Source: Alteribacillus persepolensis (GTDB taxonomy: Bacteria > Bacillota > Bacilli > Bacillales > Marinococcaceae). Taken from it: a stretch of 64,000 nt of DNA. The stretch is taken from assembly GCF_900099605.1 (NCBI RefSeq), contig NZ_FNDK01000006.1:62001-126000 (forward strand), written 5' to 3'. The notes below the pieces were generated by a model. The model was not told where the DNA came from. It saw only the letters and a list, made by a program, of their open reading frames with translations, and did no database searches. This document shows, one piece after another, positions 41,682 to 51,046 of the stretch; positions within the stretch are counted from its first letter, which is position 1, and each line of letters opens with the position of its first letter. The position numbers were made by a program, and so were the translations under genes.

Positions 41682-41852
41682 ATGGCTTTTGGCATTATGA
41701 TGCTTTTTGTTGCCATTCTTTGCGCTATTGCCGTAATCCGTGAAGTGAAAGAAAGAAACTTCCTTGCGGTTGGTTTTGCTGGGATATCGTTTTTAGTTTT
41801 CGGTTGGTTCTCTGTTATGACCATTTTTGTCAGCGGAGCCCCGGAAATGTAA
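41682..41852 (+). CDS. yqgW: DUF2759 membrane protein YqgW
   Basis: A 56-residue protein with two membrane segments (FGIMMLFVAILCAIAVI and FLAVGFAGISFLVFGWFSVMTIFV) separated by REVKERN, as in DUF2759. ATG 41682 follows a strong AAAGGGGGGG. Divergent from yqgX; both share the promoter gap 41524–41681. Function unknown. Confidence 0.85.
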   Translation: MAFGIMMLFVAILCAIAVIREVKERNFLAVGFAGISFLVFGWFSVMTIFVSGAPEM

Positions 41853-41875
41853 AAACAGCACATGATTTTAACATA

Positions 41876-41903
41876 AAAACGAGGCTGTACAGCCTCGTTT
41901 TTT
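41876..41903 (+). terminator. Terminator of yqgW
   Basis: AAAACGAGGCTGT pairs with ACAGCCTCGTTTT as a 13-bp hairpin, followed by T residues. Confidence 0.85.
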
Positions 41904-42059
41904 ATCGTATATCAAGGCTGGCTCATACCTAAAACAGGTTATTCCAAAGCCGAACAATAAGGTATGAAAGTACAGCCGAAGTGTTGTCAGCATACGGAGG
42001 CGCCCGTGGAGAGCGGAGGATATTGACGGAGCAATGATAGAAATTACTATGGGAAACAA

Positions 42060-42096
42060 ATAATCCGGATTGATTGTAATAAATCGTCCGGATTAT
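42060..42096 (-). terminator. Possible terminator of yqhG
   Basis: ATAATCCGGA (42060–42069) pairs perfectly with TCCGGATTAT (42087–42096) around a 17-nt loop, 34 nt beyond the yqhG stop. The T tract is poor. Confidence 0.5.
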
Positions 42097-42129
42097 CCTG
42101 TCGTTCCTATTCGTTTGTTTCAGCCTCTT

Positions 42130-42933
42130 TTATTGTATATCGGATGGAAGAGAAGAGTCGCCTAAATAAAACAGCCCGGAGTTAATGATGCTTACGTTAA
42201 TCTGTGGTTGATAGCGCTCGATGATGGCTTGTTTTTCCTGTTCGTACTCTTCTTTTGGCTGAGAAGAGGAGGTATGATAGGCTTCTAGGATGTGCAGCTC
42301 CTCTTTCATTCTTTTCCAGGCATTCTCTGCCCAATCCCCTGATTCTTCGGATAATTGTTGCTCTAGATAGCGCTTCATTCGCTGCAAACCGCTGGTTGTT
42401 TGGATGAGTGAGTGCATTGGAAATGAATGCGCTGGAGTGAGATTGTGAAGTGACTTTTGCTTTAGTTTCTCCATCATGTTATCCACCATCTGCCCATGAA
42501 TAAGCTGCAAGCCGAAAGAATAAATACTGTCTTTTCGCTGATGTGATGCATACGAAACTTTCACATTGGCCAGCAGCCACGGAAAGAGAGGGGTTGGCTC
42601 TTTGGCTGCCTCAGTCTCTTCGTAAAGAATTGTCCACGTTCCTTTCTGTTTGGCGCTAGTGAAAATTTGGTGCAAGCGTGGAGAACCGAAATGCAGATAT
42701 TCAGCTTTTTCCTGCTTTTCTTTTTCTCCTTTTGTTATAAACGTCAGTGTCATCGGCTGCGGCACACCGCCGGTTTTTTTGATGTACTGCCAGTAAAACG
42801 GCCGGTTCATGAGTTGTTGGTCGAGTTCTTCCGTCAATTGAACTGTTAATCGTTTGTTGTCATCGTGAAGAATATCCGCGTCATTTGCGCTGAAATATCG
42901 CCGGACGAATTGGTGAAGGGCATGTTGCTCCAT
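42130..42933 (-). CDS. yqhG: YqhG family protein
   Basis: A 267-residue cytoplasmic protein of the YqhG family: EQHALHQFVRRYFSANDADIL, LDQQLMNRPFYWQYIKKTGGVPQPMTLTFIT, and RLHQIFTSAKQKGTWTILYEE are typical blocks. It is always found beside the SNF2 helicase yqhH in bacilli I recall, as here, with only 2 nt between the two genes and the helicase first. A shared job in DNA or chromosome handling is likely but undefined. Confidence 0.87.
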   Translation of the reverse strand: MEQHALHQFVRRYFSANDADILHDDNKRLTVQLTEELDQQLMNRPFYWQYIKKTGGVPQPMTLTFITKGEKEKQEKAEYLHFGSPRLHQIFTSAKQKGTWTILYEETEAAKEPTPLFPWLLANVKVSYASHQRKDSIYSFGLQLIHGQMVDNMMEKLKQKSLHNLTPAHSFPMHSLIQTTSGLQRMKRYLEQQLSEESGDWAENAWKRMKEELHILEAYHTSSSQPKEEYEQEKQAIIERYQPQINVSIINSGLFYLGDSSLPSDIQ

Positions 42934-42935
42934 GC

Positions 42936-44564
42936 TTACCCACCTTCCTTTTCATTGGTCTCTTCCATAATTGCGGATAAATGATGCAGCTTTAAGGCAA
43001 TTTCTTGTTCAGAGTCGGACGTGTGAAGGGCATCTGTAATATATCCTTCTAACGAGGAATAGGCTGTTTTGGATAAAATCTCATCCAGCTCTCCGATGAC
43101 GTTTTCGAACAGTTTTATTTTTTCATACAGTAATGAAAGGATATGTTCTTCTACTGTGTTTTTTACTGCAAAGTTATACACTTCTACATCACGTGTCTGC
43201 CCCAGGCGGTGCAGACGTCCGATTCGTTGTTCTAGCCGCATCGGGTTCCAAGGCAGATCGTAGTTAATAATTGTGCTGCTGAATTGAAGATTAATTCCTT
43301 CTCCAGCGGCTTCGGTTGCAATCATTACTTTTGCACGGTTTTTAAACAGCTGCTGCATCCATTCTTTTTTGCTGCGCTTAAATCCCCCGCGAAATGGCAC
43401 AGACGTAATGCCATGCTGCTGCAAGTACCACTGTAAAAACAATTGTGTTGCGCGATATTCAGTAAATACCACAACTTTCTCGTCTGTTGCATTGATAATG
43501 TCCAGTGCTTGTTCAGCTTTGCTGTTGACGGCCATTGATTGGATACATGAAACCAAATGTTCAAAAGTGGCCTGCGAAATATCTTTGCGTTCGTATAAGT
43601 TCTGCAGTGTCATATAGGCAGCTTCTTTACTGCTGCAGGCTTCGCGTAAAAGGGTGGTGGCTGTAAAACCATGGATCATGTTCTTAGGATCATTTTTCAA
43701 ATCAAACAGCGTGTCGTAAAAAACTTGTTCTTCTGGTGTGAAATGCACGTAAGTCGAATGCACATTGCGTTTTGTCCACTTTAAGCCGGTTTGATCGCGC
43801 CGATTTCGTACCATGACTTTTTGCACAATATGTTTCACAGCTTCTTGGCCTTCTTCTTTAAAGAGAGTTTTGAATTCATCCATGCTGCCTAAAAGTCCTG
43901 GTTTTAATAAATTAATTAAATGATACAGCTCACCGGGGTTATTTTGAACAGGGGTTGCGGTTAACATCAAACAAAATTTCTTTTGCAGCTGGCGGGCAAA
44001 AGCATAGTTTTTTGTTTTAGGATTTTTTAATTTATGGGCTTCATCAAAAATAATCATATCGTATTGCTGATTCAGCACAATTTCTCGGTGAGGCGGGCGT
44101 TTTGCAGTGTCAATCGATGCTACGACGATATCAGCTTCTTCCCATACATATGTTTTACGCTGTGTGACCGCCGGAATATAGAATTTTTCATTAAGTTCTT
44201 TGGCCCATTGACCAGTAAGAGAGGCTGGAGCGAGAATCAACACTTTTTTGACTAAACCTCGAACCATATATTCTTTTAAAATAAGTCCTGCCTCAATGGT
44301 CTTGCCTAGTCCTACTTCATCAGCAAGAATAGCTTTTCCATCCATTTCTTCAATGACACGTTTGGCAGTTTTTTCTTGATGATCATAGAGTGTTAAATTT
44401 GGCAGGTGGTGTTGGCACAGCAAGCCGTCAAAAGAAGGACTTGATGTGTATTGTTCAGACTCATAAGCTAGACAAAATTGTTCCCATGAGGATATTGAGC
44501 GATTTTCATAGTTTTTATTGTCTTTTATTTCCCAATCTGAAAGAAAGTTGATATCAATCTCCAT
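42936..44564 (-). CDS. yqhH: SNF2-family DEAD/DEAH helicase YqhH
   Basis: A 542-residue superfamily 2 ATPase of the SNF2/RapA type. N-terminal lobe: LYDHQEKTAKRVIEEM, Walker A LADEVGLGKTIEAG, LILAPASLTGQW, DEAH box IIFDEAHKLKN, and motif III LTATPVQNN. C-terminal lobe: VVFTEYRATQLFL, ATEAAGEGINLQF and motif VI WNPMRLEQRIGRLHRLGQ. It presumably remodels protein–DNA complexes or RNA polymerase using ATP. First gene of the yqhH–yqhG pair. In B. subtilis gcvT–gcvPA–gcvPB sit next to it; here they are absent. Confidence 0.92.
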   Translation of the reverse strand: MEIDINFLSDWEIKDNKNYENRSISSWEQFCLAYESEQYTSSPSFDGLLCQHHLPNLTLYDHQEKTAKRVIEEMDGKAILADEVGLGKTIEAGLILKEYMVRGLVKKVLILAPASLTGQWAKELNEKFYIPAVTQRKTYVWEEADIVVASIDTAKRPPHREIVLNQQYDMIIFDEAHKLKNPKTKNYAFARQLQKKFCLMLTATPVQNNPGELYHLINLLKPGLLGSMDEFKTLFKEEGQEAVKHIVQKVMVRNRRDQTGLKWTKRNVHSTYVHFTPEEQVFYDTLFDLKNDPKNMIHGFTATTLLREACSSKEAAYMTLQNLYERKDISQATFEHLVSCIQSMAVNSKAEQALDIINATDEKVVVFTEYRATQLFLQWYLQQHGITSVPFRGGFKRSKKEWMQQLFKNRAKVMIATEAAGEGINLQFSSTIINYDLPWNPMRLEQRIGRLHRLGQTRDVEVYNFAVKNTVEEHILSLLYEKIKLFENVIGELDEILSKTAYSSLEGYITDALHTSDSEQEIALKLHHLSAIMEETNEKEGG

Positions 44565-44812
44565 CGTATTCGCCCCTTTTTGTCAAAGAATCGAAAAGTA
44601 ATTACCCTCATGACAGCATATAAACACAGTCATTATAGTATGGCTTACATGAAAATACTTTTATGCATCATTTGAAAACTTTTCCACTCATGGAAGAAAA
44701 AACAGACGATGAAGGCAAGTAGAGGAGAGATATAAACAAGGGAGCAATAAACACACGCTCTGTGAAAAGGGATTCTTTCTTATTAATCAAATTTCAACGT
44801 AATGGCATAGAA

Positions 44813-44840
44813 AAAAGGCTGTCAACGTTACAGCCTTTTG
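44813..44840 (-). terminator. Terminator of yqhL
   Basis: AAAAGGCTGT pairs with ACAGCCTTTT around CAACGTT, directly after the yqhL stop on the minus strand. Confidence 0.8.
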
Positions 44841-44841
44841 T

Positions 44842-45222
44842 TCATTTCTTTTTAATTTTACCTGTCCATTTTCTAAAGCCTTTTTTCAACTGATAAATAT
44901 CTTCGGTACCGCGCTGCTTTTTAATGAGACGCGCTGCTTGACGGCTTCTTGCACCAGACTGGCAATACAAGTAAACAGGTTGATCATCGCGAACTTCATT
45001 GACGCGTTGCTTTAACTGAGACAGCGGAATATTTCTTGCCCCAAGAATATGACCGCCATTATATTCCCGTGGCTCGCGTACATCAATTAACTGTGCCTTG
45101 CGATAACCTTTTTTAAACTCTTCTTGGTTGAGATCCGTTAAAAATTTCGGATTTACAAATCGCCGTACAATCATCACAGCGAGAACGGCCATGAGTATTC
45201 CCCATAAAATCCATGTCAGCAT
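44842..45222 (-). CDS. yqhL: Membrane-anchored rhodanese YqhL
   Basis: A 126-residue sulfurtransferase-like protein. One N-terminal membrane helix (MLTWILWGILMAVLAVMIV) is followed by a single rhodanese domain with LIDVREPREYNGGHILGARNIP and the active-site loop YCQSGARSR, where Cys would carry the persulfide. Divergent from lipM as in B. subtilis. Specific acceptor unknown. Length and active residues are intact. Confidence 0.9.
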   Translation of the reverse strand: MLTWILWGILMAVLAVMIVRRFVNPKFLTDLNQEEFKKGYRKAQLIDVREPREYNGGHILGARNIPLSQLKQRVNEVRDDQPVYLYCQSGARSRQAARLIKKQRGTEDIYQLKKGFRKWTGKIKKK

Positions 45223-45419
45223 ACTAAGTTTCCACTCCTTTATTAGGCTACATGAAGTATTATAATCATGATTTTATTCGTACGCAAAACCTTTTCATCA
45301 AAAGATAGTGTCGAGGCACGAAACTTTTGTTTTTTGATAAGGTTTGATAGACTAACTTTTGTTAAGAACGTTTGGTTTTTCCGATTTTGTATGGAGTCAC
45401 AGAAAGAAAGGTGAATGCT

Positions 45420-46256
45420 TTGGAAAAGGAAACGTGGTATTTTATTGATTCGAAAAATTGTTCGCCGGCTTATAATATGGCAATGGATGAGATGCTTTTG
45501 CACTGGCACAGTCAGGGTGAAATACCACCAATTGTTCGTTTTTATGATTGGAATCCTCCAACGTTATCGATTGGATATTTTCAAAAAGTACATAAAGAAA
45601 TTAATGTAGAAGCAGTAGAAAAACATGGCTTAGGCTTTGTGAGAAGACCGACCGGCGGGCGCGGCGTTTTGCATGACAAAGAGTTAACATACAGCGTCAT
45701 TGTTTCCGAAGAACATCCGCAGATGCCTGCTACGGTGACAGAGGCATATCGAGTGATATCAGAAGGGATTTTACAAGGATTTCGCTATCTGGGCCTGGAT
45801 GCGTATTTTTCTGTGCCACGCACGAAAGCGGAGGAAAATGAATTGAAAAATCCGCGTTCAGCCGTTTGTTTTGATGCACCATCGTGGTACGAGCTTGTTG
45901 TGGAAGGCAGAAAAATTGCAGGGAGCGCGCAAACAAGACAGAAAGGTGTCATTTTGCAGCACGGTTCTATCATACTAGATATAGATGAGGATAAGCTGTT
46001 TGATCTGTTTCTTTACAAAAACGAGCGTATTCGCCAAAGAATGCAGCGTGCGTTTAAAAGCAAAGCCGTGGCTATTAACGAGCTGCTAGAGACCCCTGTG
46101 GACATCGAACAAGTCTCGGCTGCGTTTCACAAAGGTTTTGCCAAGGGGTTAAATGTCGATTGGGAGCCGTATCAATTAACACAGCAGCAAGAACAAGAAG
46201 TTTGGGAATTAGCGGAAAAGAAATATGGAAACGATGAATGGAATTTTCGCCGATAA
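45420..46256 (+). CDS. lipM: Octanoyltransferase LipM
   Basis: Transfers octanoyl groups from acyl carrier protein to GcvH, the first step of lipoic acid assembly in bacilli. The 278-residue protein has the BPL/LplA/LipB fold motifs: [22 protein letters not shown], the catalytic Cys150 in [16 protein letters not shown], and [22 protein letters not shown] with the conserved lysine. The start is TTG 45420, which follows AAAGGTGA and gives exactly the usual length with Cys at 150. No gcv genes are next to it, so its GcvH partner must be elsewhere. Confidence 0.94.
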   Translation: MEKETWYFIDSKNCSPAYNMAMDEMLLHWHSQGEIPPIVRFYDWNPPTLSIGYFQKVHKEINVEAVEKHGLGFVRRPTGGRGVLHDKELTYSVIVSEEHPQMPATVTEAYRVISEGILQGFRYLGLDAYFSVPRTKAEENELKNPRSAVCFDAPSWYELVVEGRKIAGSAQTRQKGVILQHGSIILDIDEDKLFDLFLYKNERIRQRMQRAFKSKAVAINELLETPVDIEQVSAAFHKGFAKGLNVDWEPYQLTQQQEQEVWELAEKKYGNDEWNFRR

Positions 46257-46290
46257 CAAAGCGGTTCCTCTGCTATGGAACCGCTTTGTT
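46255..46290. terminator. Bidirectional terminator between lipM and dat
   Basis: A 14-bp perfect stem AACAAAGCGGTTCC/GGAACCGCTTTGTT between convergent genes. Confidence 0.88.
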
Positions 46291-46297
46291 ATGGATG

Positions 46298-47128
46298 TTA
46301 ACAGCTGAATGAAAAACCTTGTTGAAGCTGTTCGGTAACAGGACCGGTTTTTATTTTCATGTCGATATCTCCTTTTATTTGATGCACAGGGGTTACTTCA
46401 AGGGATGTACTTGTCGCAAATACTTCATCCGCTTCTTGAAGCTGTTCTAAAGAAAAGGCCGTTTCGTTCACACAAATGTCTAATTGTTTTGCCTGTGCGA
46501 TGGTGTATTGTCTTGTAATACCATTTAAAATGTAATGGTTGGCTGGATGCGTATACAGCACACCTCGTTTTACCATGAATATATTTGAAGAGGAGCCTTC
46601 TGTGACGATGCCATCGCGATGCAGCAATGCTTCTTGGCAGGCATGATCTTCTGCCTGGCGCTTGGCCATCACATTGCCAAGCAGATTGATGGTTTTAATA
46701 TCACAACGTAACCAGCGTATATCTTTGGTTGTCCACAAAGATATGCCTTCTTTTTGTGTGCTGCCGTCTTCGCGTTTTTTCGTAAATCCTGTCATGACAG
46801 GCGTGATGTCCCGAGAGTATAAGTGATCTCTCGGCTGTTCGCCCCTTGTCATTTGGATATAGACGTATCCGTTGTTTATGTCGTTTTTTGTTATTAGCTC
46901 CTTGGTTTTGTCTTTGATAGAAGAGAGCGAATATGGAAGCGGCATGTCCAGCTCATGAGCGCTTCGGGCAAAACGCTCCATATGTGCATCCAGTAAAAAC
47001 GGCTGGTGGTTATATATGCGGATGACTTCATAAATACCGTCTCCAAAATAGTAGCCTCGGTCGTCAAAGTGGACATATGCGTCGCTTTTTGGCAAAATGT
47101 GATTTTTTAACCATACATATTCCATCAT
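46298..47128 (-). CDS. dat: D-amino acid aminotransferase
   Basis: A PLP-dependent class IV aminotransferase of 276 residues, converting D-alanine and 2-oxoglutarate to pyruvate and D-glutamate for cell wall synthesis. DDRGYYFGDGIYEVIRIYN at the N-terminus and the PLP lysine Lys145 in IKTINLLGNV are diagnostic; EGSSSNIFMVK follows. The EVIRIY and the short second domain separate it from branched-chain aminotransferases. Start ATG 47128 follows AAGGAGG. Not at this place in B. subtilis, where lipM is followed by mntR; dat and nrdJ are inserted here. Confidence 0.92.
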   Translation of the reverse strand: MMEYVWLKNHILPKSDAYVHFDDRGYYFGDGIYEVIRIYNHQPFLLDAHMERFARSAHELDMPLPYSLSSIKDKTKELITKNDINNGYVYIQMTRGEQPRDHLYSRDITPVMTGFTKKREDGSTQKEGISLWTTKDIRWLRCDIKTINLLGNVMAKRQAEDHACQEALLHRDGIVTEGSSSNIFMVKRGVLYTHPANHYILNGITRQYTIAQAKQLDICVNETAFSLEQLQEADEVFATSTSLEVTPVHQIKGDIDMKIKTGPVTEQLQQGFSFSC

Positions 47129-47325
47129 TTATAACCTCCTTTTTGTACTTTATTATCTCCGCTTTAAACTGTAACATAGAATTTGCTGTAAAGCCGATAC
47201 TAGGGACAGACACAGCGCAGGTAGTAAAAGAAATAGCAAGAAAGAAATTACTTCAAATTCAGCAGTGAGAAAAAACAGATACAACATTGCTTCATTATTC
47301 TCGTTTTATCGCATAATCTGGTAGT

Positions 47326-47355
47326 TGCGTGTTTTCTATATATCCATATATAGTA
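47326..47355 (+). promoter_or_regulatory. Probable nrdJ promoter
   Basis: TTGCGT (47326–47331), 18 nt, TATAGT (47350–47355; 5 of 6 to the –10 consensus), about 95 nt before nrdJ. The –10 falls inside the upstream NrdR-like box. Confidence 0.5.
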
Positions 47356-47357
47356 TT
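47342..47357 (-). promoter_or_regulatory. Candidate NrdR box 1 upstream of nrdJ
   Basis: Read on the minus strand, ATACTATATATGGATA matches 11 of 16 positions of the NrdR operator acaCwAtATaTwGtgt. Its centre is 33 bp (about three turns) from the second box. Confidence 0.45.
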
Positions 47358-47374
47358 ACTTACTTAAATATAAA

Positions 47375-47390
47375 CACAATATATTGATTT
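47375..47390 (+). promoter_or_regulatory. Candidate NrdR box 2 upstream of nrdJ
   Basis: ACACAATATATTGATT matches 14 of 16 positions of the NrdR consensus and lies just downstream of the predicted –10. NrdR normally binds pairs of such boxes. Confidence 0.65.
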
Positions 47391-47450
47391 GAGAGAAAAA
47401 ATTATGGTAAGCTGTACATTACCAAACATAAGAACGGGGAGGAAGAATAT

Positions 47451-50033
47451 ATGGGTGCTACCGTACAAAAGGAAATGAAAGTAGATAAGGAATCGTTGAA
47501 TAGAGATATTGAACTATTTCCCCAAGTTCATCCAGTAACAGATGATATGCACATGACAAAAAAGGGCGTATCACGCTTAGTCATGCTCGATCGTTATACA
47601 TTTAAAGACACAGAGAAAAGAACGCTCAAGGCAGGGGACTTCGTTGTTCTTACCGTAAAAGAAGATCCAAAATTTCCAGCACGCGGGTACGGGTTTGTTA
47701 AAGAACTGAATTGGGATGCAAGTGCGGCTGAAGTACTGGTGGATGAAAGTTTTCGTCACGTACTTGATGATGAGAAAGAAAGAGAGTCCGGGGTTGTAAA
47801 CCGCTCTTTAGATGTGATAGAAAAACCGCTGGAAATCTTTTACGAACAAATTGCAAAACGTAATGCTACAGGTTTAGCGGAAGTAGAAACGACCGAAGAA
47901 AAACAGCAGCAGTCCTTTGAACGCTTTTATGACGAATTAGTAAGCATGAACTTTATTCCGGCTGGACGTGTGTTATATGGGGCTGGCGCAAAGACAGACG
48001 TAACGTATTTCAATTGTTACGTGATGCCGTTCATTGAAGATTCGAGAGAAGGAATCTCAGAACATCGTAAGCAAGTAATGGAAATTATGAGCCGTGGAGG
48101 CGGTGTTGGTACGAATGGATCCACGCTTCGCCCGCGTAATACATTAGCACGTGGGGTGAACGGAAAATCCTCTGGTTCCGTGTCTTGGCTTGATGATATT
48201 GCAAAACTCACTCATTTAGTGGAGCAGGGTGGATCACGCCGCGGAGCGCAAATGATTATGCTTGCAGACTGGCACCCGGATATTCTTGAATTTATTATTT
48301 CTAAAATGCAAAATCCGCGCATCTTACGGTTTTTACTGGAAAATACAGAAGATGAACAAATCAAGTCGCTGGTAAAGGAAAAGTTAAAGTTCACGCCGTT
48401 AACGGAAACAGAAGAAGCGCTGTATCAAGGTGTTTTAAACTACAAACATATTCCTGGACAAGGCGGGTTTGACACCAAAGTCATTCAAGAAGCGGAAGAA
48501 AAATTAAGAAACGGTGGTACGTATTCGGTTAATTCACCAGAATTTCTTACTGGAGCTAATATTTCCGTCTGCTTGACTAATGACTTTATGGAAGCGGTAG
48601 AAAATGATGAAGAGTACGAGCTGCGGTTTCCAGATGTTGAAAATTACACGAAAGCAGAGATGGATGTATACAACCAATATTGGCAGGAAACCGGTGATGT
48701 AAGAGAATGGGAGAAGCAAGGCTACGGAATTCGCACATATCGGACAATCAAAGCAAAAGAGCTGTGGAAGCTTATCAATATTTGTGCAACGTATTCAGCA
48801 GAGCCTGGTATCTTCTTTATCGATAATGCCAACGATAAAACGAATGCGCAAAGTTATGGTCAAAAAGTTGTTGCTACAAATCCATGCGGAGAGCAGCCGC
48901 TTGCCCCGTATTCTGTTTGTAACCTAGCCGCTGTCAACTTGGCAGAAATGGCAGATAAACAAAATAACACCGTCGATTTTGACAAGCTGAAACAAACAGT
49001 AGAAACAGGTGTGCGGATGCAAGATAACGTCATTGATGCTACTCCTTACTTTTTGGAAGAAAACACCAAACAAGCAAAAGGAGAACGACGCATCGGCCTG
49101 GGTGTGATGGGACTTCATGATTTGCTGATTTATGCACAAACCAAATACGGATCCAAAGAAGGCAGTCAGCTGATTGATGAGATATTTAAAACCATTGCTA
49201 CAACTGCTTATCGTACGAGTATAGAGTTAGCGAAGGAAAAAGGCAGCTTCCCTTATTTAGTAGGGGACACAGAAGAAGAGACCAAACAGCTGCGTGAAGC
49301 CTTTATTAATACGGGTTATATGAAGAATATGCCAGAAGATATTCGTGAGTCTATCTTAAAGCATGGCATCCGCAACTCTCATCTTCTTACTGTGGCACCG
49401 ACCGGGAGTACAGGAACGATGGTCGGAGTCAGCACCGGTCTTGAACCGTACTTTTCCTTCAAGTATTACCGCAGCGGACGTCTCGGTAAATTTATTGAAG
49501 TACATGCGGATATTGTAGAGGAGTATTTGCAGCAGCATCCAGAAACAGACAGTAACAATCTGCCGGATTTCTTTGTCTCAGCGATGGATTTGCCTCCGGA
49601 AGCACATGCAGATGTACAGTGTGTCATCCAAAAATGGGTAGACAGTTCTCTTTCTAAAACAGTGAATGCACCGCGTGGTTATACGGTAGAACAAGTACAA
49701 AAAGTATACGAGCGCTTGTATCGCGGGGGTGCCAAGGGCGGAACGGTATATGTAGATGGCAGCCGTGATGCCCAAGTATTGTCGCTGAAAGCCGAAGAGA
49801 ACGATTTGGATGATACACAACAACACCAACAATATGATGAAGCCAAAGAAGCGGATACGACAGAAAGCAAAGTGGTGCTTGTTGATACGATTAAAGATGT
49901 GCGTTCGACCACGATTAATTTTGGTAACGAAATTGGGGATACGTGTCCAGTATGTCGTGAAGGAACGGTAGAAGATATTGGTGGCTGTAATACATGCACG
50001 AATTGCGGAGCACAATTAAAATGCGGATTGTAA
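47451..50033 (+). CDS. nrdJ: Adenosylcobalamin-dependent ribonucleotide reductase, class II
   Basis: Reduces ribonucleotides to deoxyribonucleotides using a B12-generated thiyl radical, independent of oxygen. The 860-residue protein is of the long class II type. Residues ~1–170 form an N-terminal regulatory part; the ten-stranded barrel has TYFNCYVMPF, GGGVGTNGSTLRPR, the NPCGEQPLAPYSVCNLAAVNL active-site block, GVMGLHDLL and TVAPTGSTGTMVG. The C-terminal end carries CPVCREGTVEDIGGC and CTNCG cysteine pairs, likely a zinc or redox site. No second subunit gene is present, as expected. No cobalamin riboswitch was found; NrdR boxes precede it. Confidence 0.94.
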   Translation: MGATVQKEMKVDKESLNRDIELFPQVHPVTDDMHMTKKGVSRLVMLDRYTFKDTEKRTLKAGDFVVLTVKEDPKFPARGYGFVKELNWDASAAEVLVDESFRHVLDDEKERESGVVNRSLDVIEKPLEIFYEQIAKRNATGLAEVETTEEKQQQSFERFYDELVSMNFIPAGRVLYGAGAKTDVTYFNCYVMPFIEDSREGISEHRKQVMEIMSRGGGVGTNGSTLRPRNTLARGVNGKSSGSVSWLDDIAKLTHLVEQGGSRRGAQMIMLADWHPDILEFIISKMQNPRILRFLLENTEDEQIKSLVKEKLKFTPLTETEEALYQGVLNYKHIPGQGGFDTKVIQEAEEKLRNGGTYSVNSPEFLTGANISVCLTNDFMEAVENDEEYELRFPDVENYTKAEMDVYNQYWQETGDVREWEKQGYGIRTYRTIKAKELWKLINICATYSAEPGIFFIDNANDKTNAQSYGQKVVATNPCGEQPLAPYSVCNLAAVNLAEMADKQNNTVDFDKLKQTVETGVRMQDNVIDATPYFLEENTKQAKGERRIGLGVMGLHDLLIYAQTKYGSKEGSQLIDEIFKTIATTAYRTSIELAKEKGSFPYLVGDTEEETKQLREAFINTGYMKNMPEDIRESILKHGIRNSHLLTVAPTGSTGTMVGVSTGLEPYFSFKYYRSGRLGKFIEVHADIVEEYLQQHPETDSNNLPDFFVSAMDLPPEAHADVQCVIQKWVDSSLSKTVNAPRGYTVEQVQKVYERLYRGGAKGGTVYVDGSRDAQVLSLKAEENDLDDTQQHQQYDEAKEADTTESKVVLVDTIKDVRSTTINFGNEIGDTCPVCREGTVEDIGGCNTCTNCGAQLKCGL

Positions 50034-50194
50034 TGGAAAGAGCTAAAGAGAGGGGTATCCCTCTCTTTTTTTGCAGAGAAAAGGAAGCTTCTGGTGATTG
50101 TGGAAAAACAGAATATATTGTACACTGAATAAAGCATGATTCGATTGATGATAAAGAAAGGAACTTTTGTAAGTCCCGTATTGGAGGAACCAGG

Positions 50195-50632
50195 ATGCCT
50201 ACGCCAAGTATGGAAGATTACTTAGAACGAATATATCAATTAATAGAAGAAAAGGGATATGCTAGAGTATCTGACATTGCCGAAGCGTTAGAAGTGCACC
50301 CTTCTTCGGTAACAAAAATGGTACAGAAACTCGATAAAAAAGATTATCTCGTGTATGAAAAATACCGGGGGCTTGTTTTAACATCAAAAGGGAAAAAAGT
50401 AGGTAAACGCTTAGTTTACCGGCATGAGCTGCTAGAAGACTTTTTACATATTATTGGTGTTGATAAAGCGTATATTTATGAGGATGTGGAAGGGATTGAG
50501 CATCATCTTAGCTGGGATGCCATTGATCGAATCGGAGACGTCGTACAATTTTTTCAAGAAAAAGAAGAGCGCATTCGTCTATTAAGAGATATCCAAAAGC
50601 GGAATGAATGGAACGAAATCGAAGAAACGTAA
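50195..50632 (+). CDS. mntR: Manganese-dependent transcriptional regulator MntR
   Basis: A DtxR-family repressor of manganese uptake genes, 145 residues. The N-terminal winged helix ([33 protein letters not shown]) is followed by the dimerisation domain. Metal-ligand positions known in B. subtilis MntR appear conserved: Asp8 and Glu11 in [10 protein letters not shown], His in [10 protein letters not shown], and Glu/Glu/His in [13 protein letters not shown]. Start ATG follows TTGGAGG. Same lipM–mntR–yqhO neighbourhood as B. subtilis, with insertions. Confidence 0.95.
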   Translation: MPTPSMEDYLERIYQLIEEKGYARVSDIAEALEVHPSSVTKMVQKLDKKDYLVYEKYRGLVLTSKGKKVGKRLVYRHELLEDFLHIIGVDKAYIYEDVEGIEHHLSWDAIDRIGDVVQFFQEKEERIRLLRDIQKRNEWNEIEET

Positions 50633-50656
50633 CCTGCCAAAAAAGGCAGGTTTTTT
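50631..50656 (+). terminator. Terminator of mntR
   Basis: AACCTGCC pairs with GGCAGGTT around A6, followed by T6, overlapping the end of the gene. Confidence 0.88.
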
Positions 50657-51046
50657 GTTGGAATTATTGTCATCTTCTCTTAATCTCTATCCCCCAAGTC
50701 CGTAGAGTGCAGCCGCCGTTTTTCTCGTCCTTTCTTTTTTTCTGAAATAATCCTTTCTCAAAGAGGAAAAAATCCCCCCTATATCCATCCCGCATTTGTA
50801 TGAGAGCCTTATGATTCATCAGAAGGAAATGTGCAGACAGGAAAAAAGAATATACGTGCAGCAGCTGAGTGTTTTCTTGTTGCATTCAGCGGTTCAAGCA
50901 TTGATCACAAAGTGAGTATCCATTGGCTGATACAAATGTGTGTCTTCATCATCCGAATCATATTGGTAAAGCTGCTGGGAAAATCAAACACATCCATTCC
51001 ATATAGGCCATAGTATAAAGAAACAATAGGTGTGGGGAGAGGGTTT
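50657..51046. other. Gap between mntR and yqhO
   Basis: About 390 nt without a supported gene. Frames of up to 70 codons are open but lack ribosome binding sites and family resemblance. No MntR operator or repeat member was recognised. Confidence 0.3.

Noticed and set aside
44600-44800. A possible decayed glycine riboswitch (GGAGAGA… string near 44723)
   Set aside because: Only a few bases agree, the second aptamer and P1 stems are missing, and no gcv gene follows.
47129-47450. A cobalamin riboswitch before nrdJ
   Set aside because: No B12-box-like GCCACTG string or matching architecture is present; NrdR boxes fit better.
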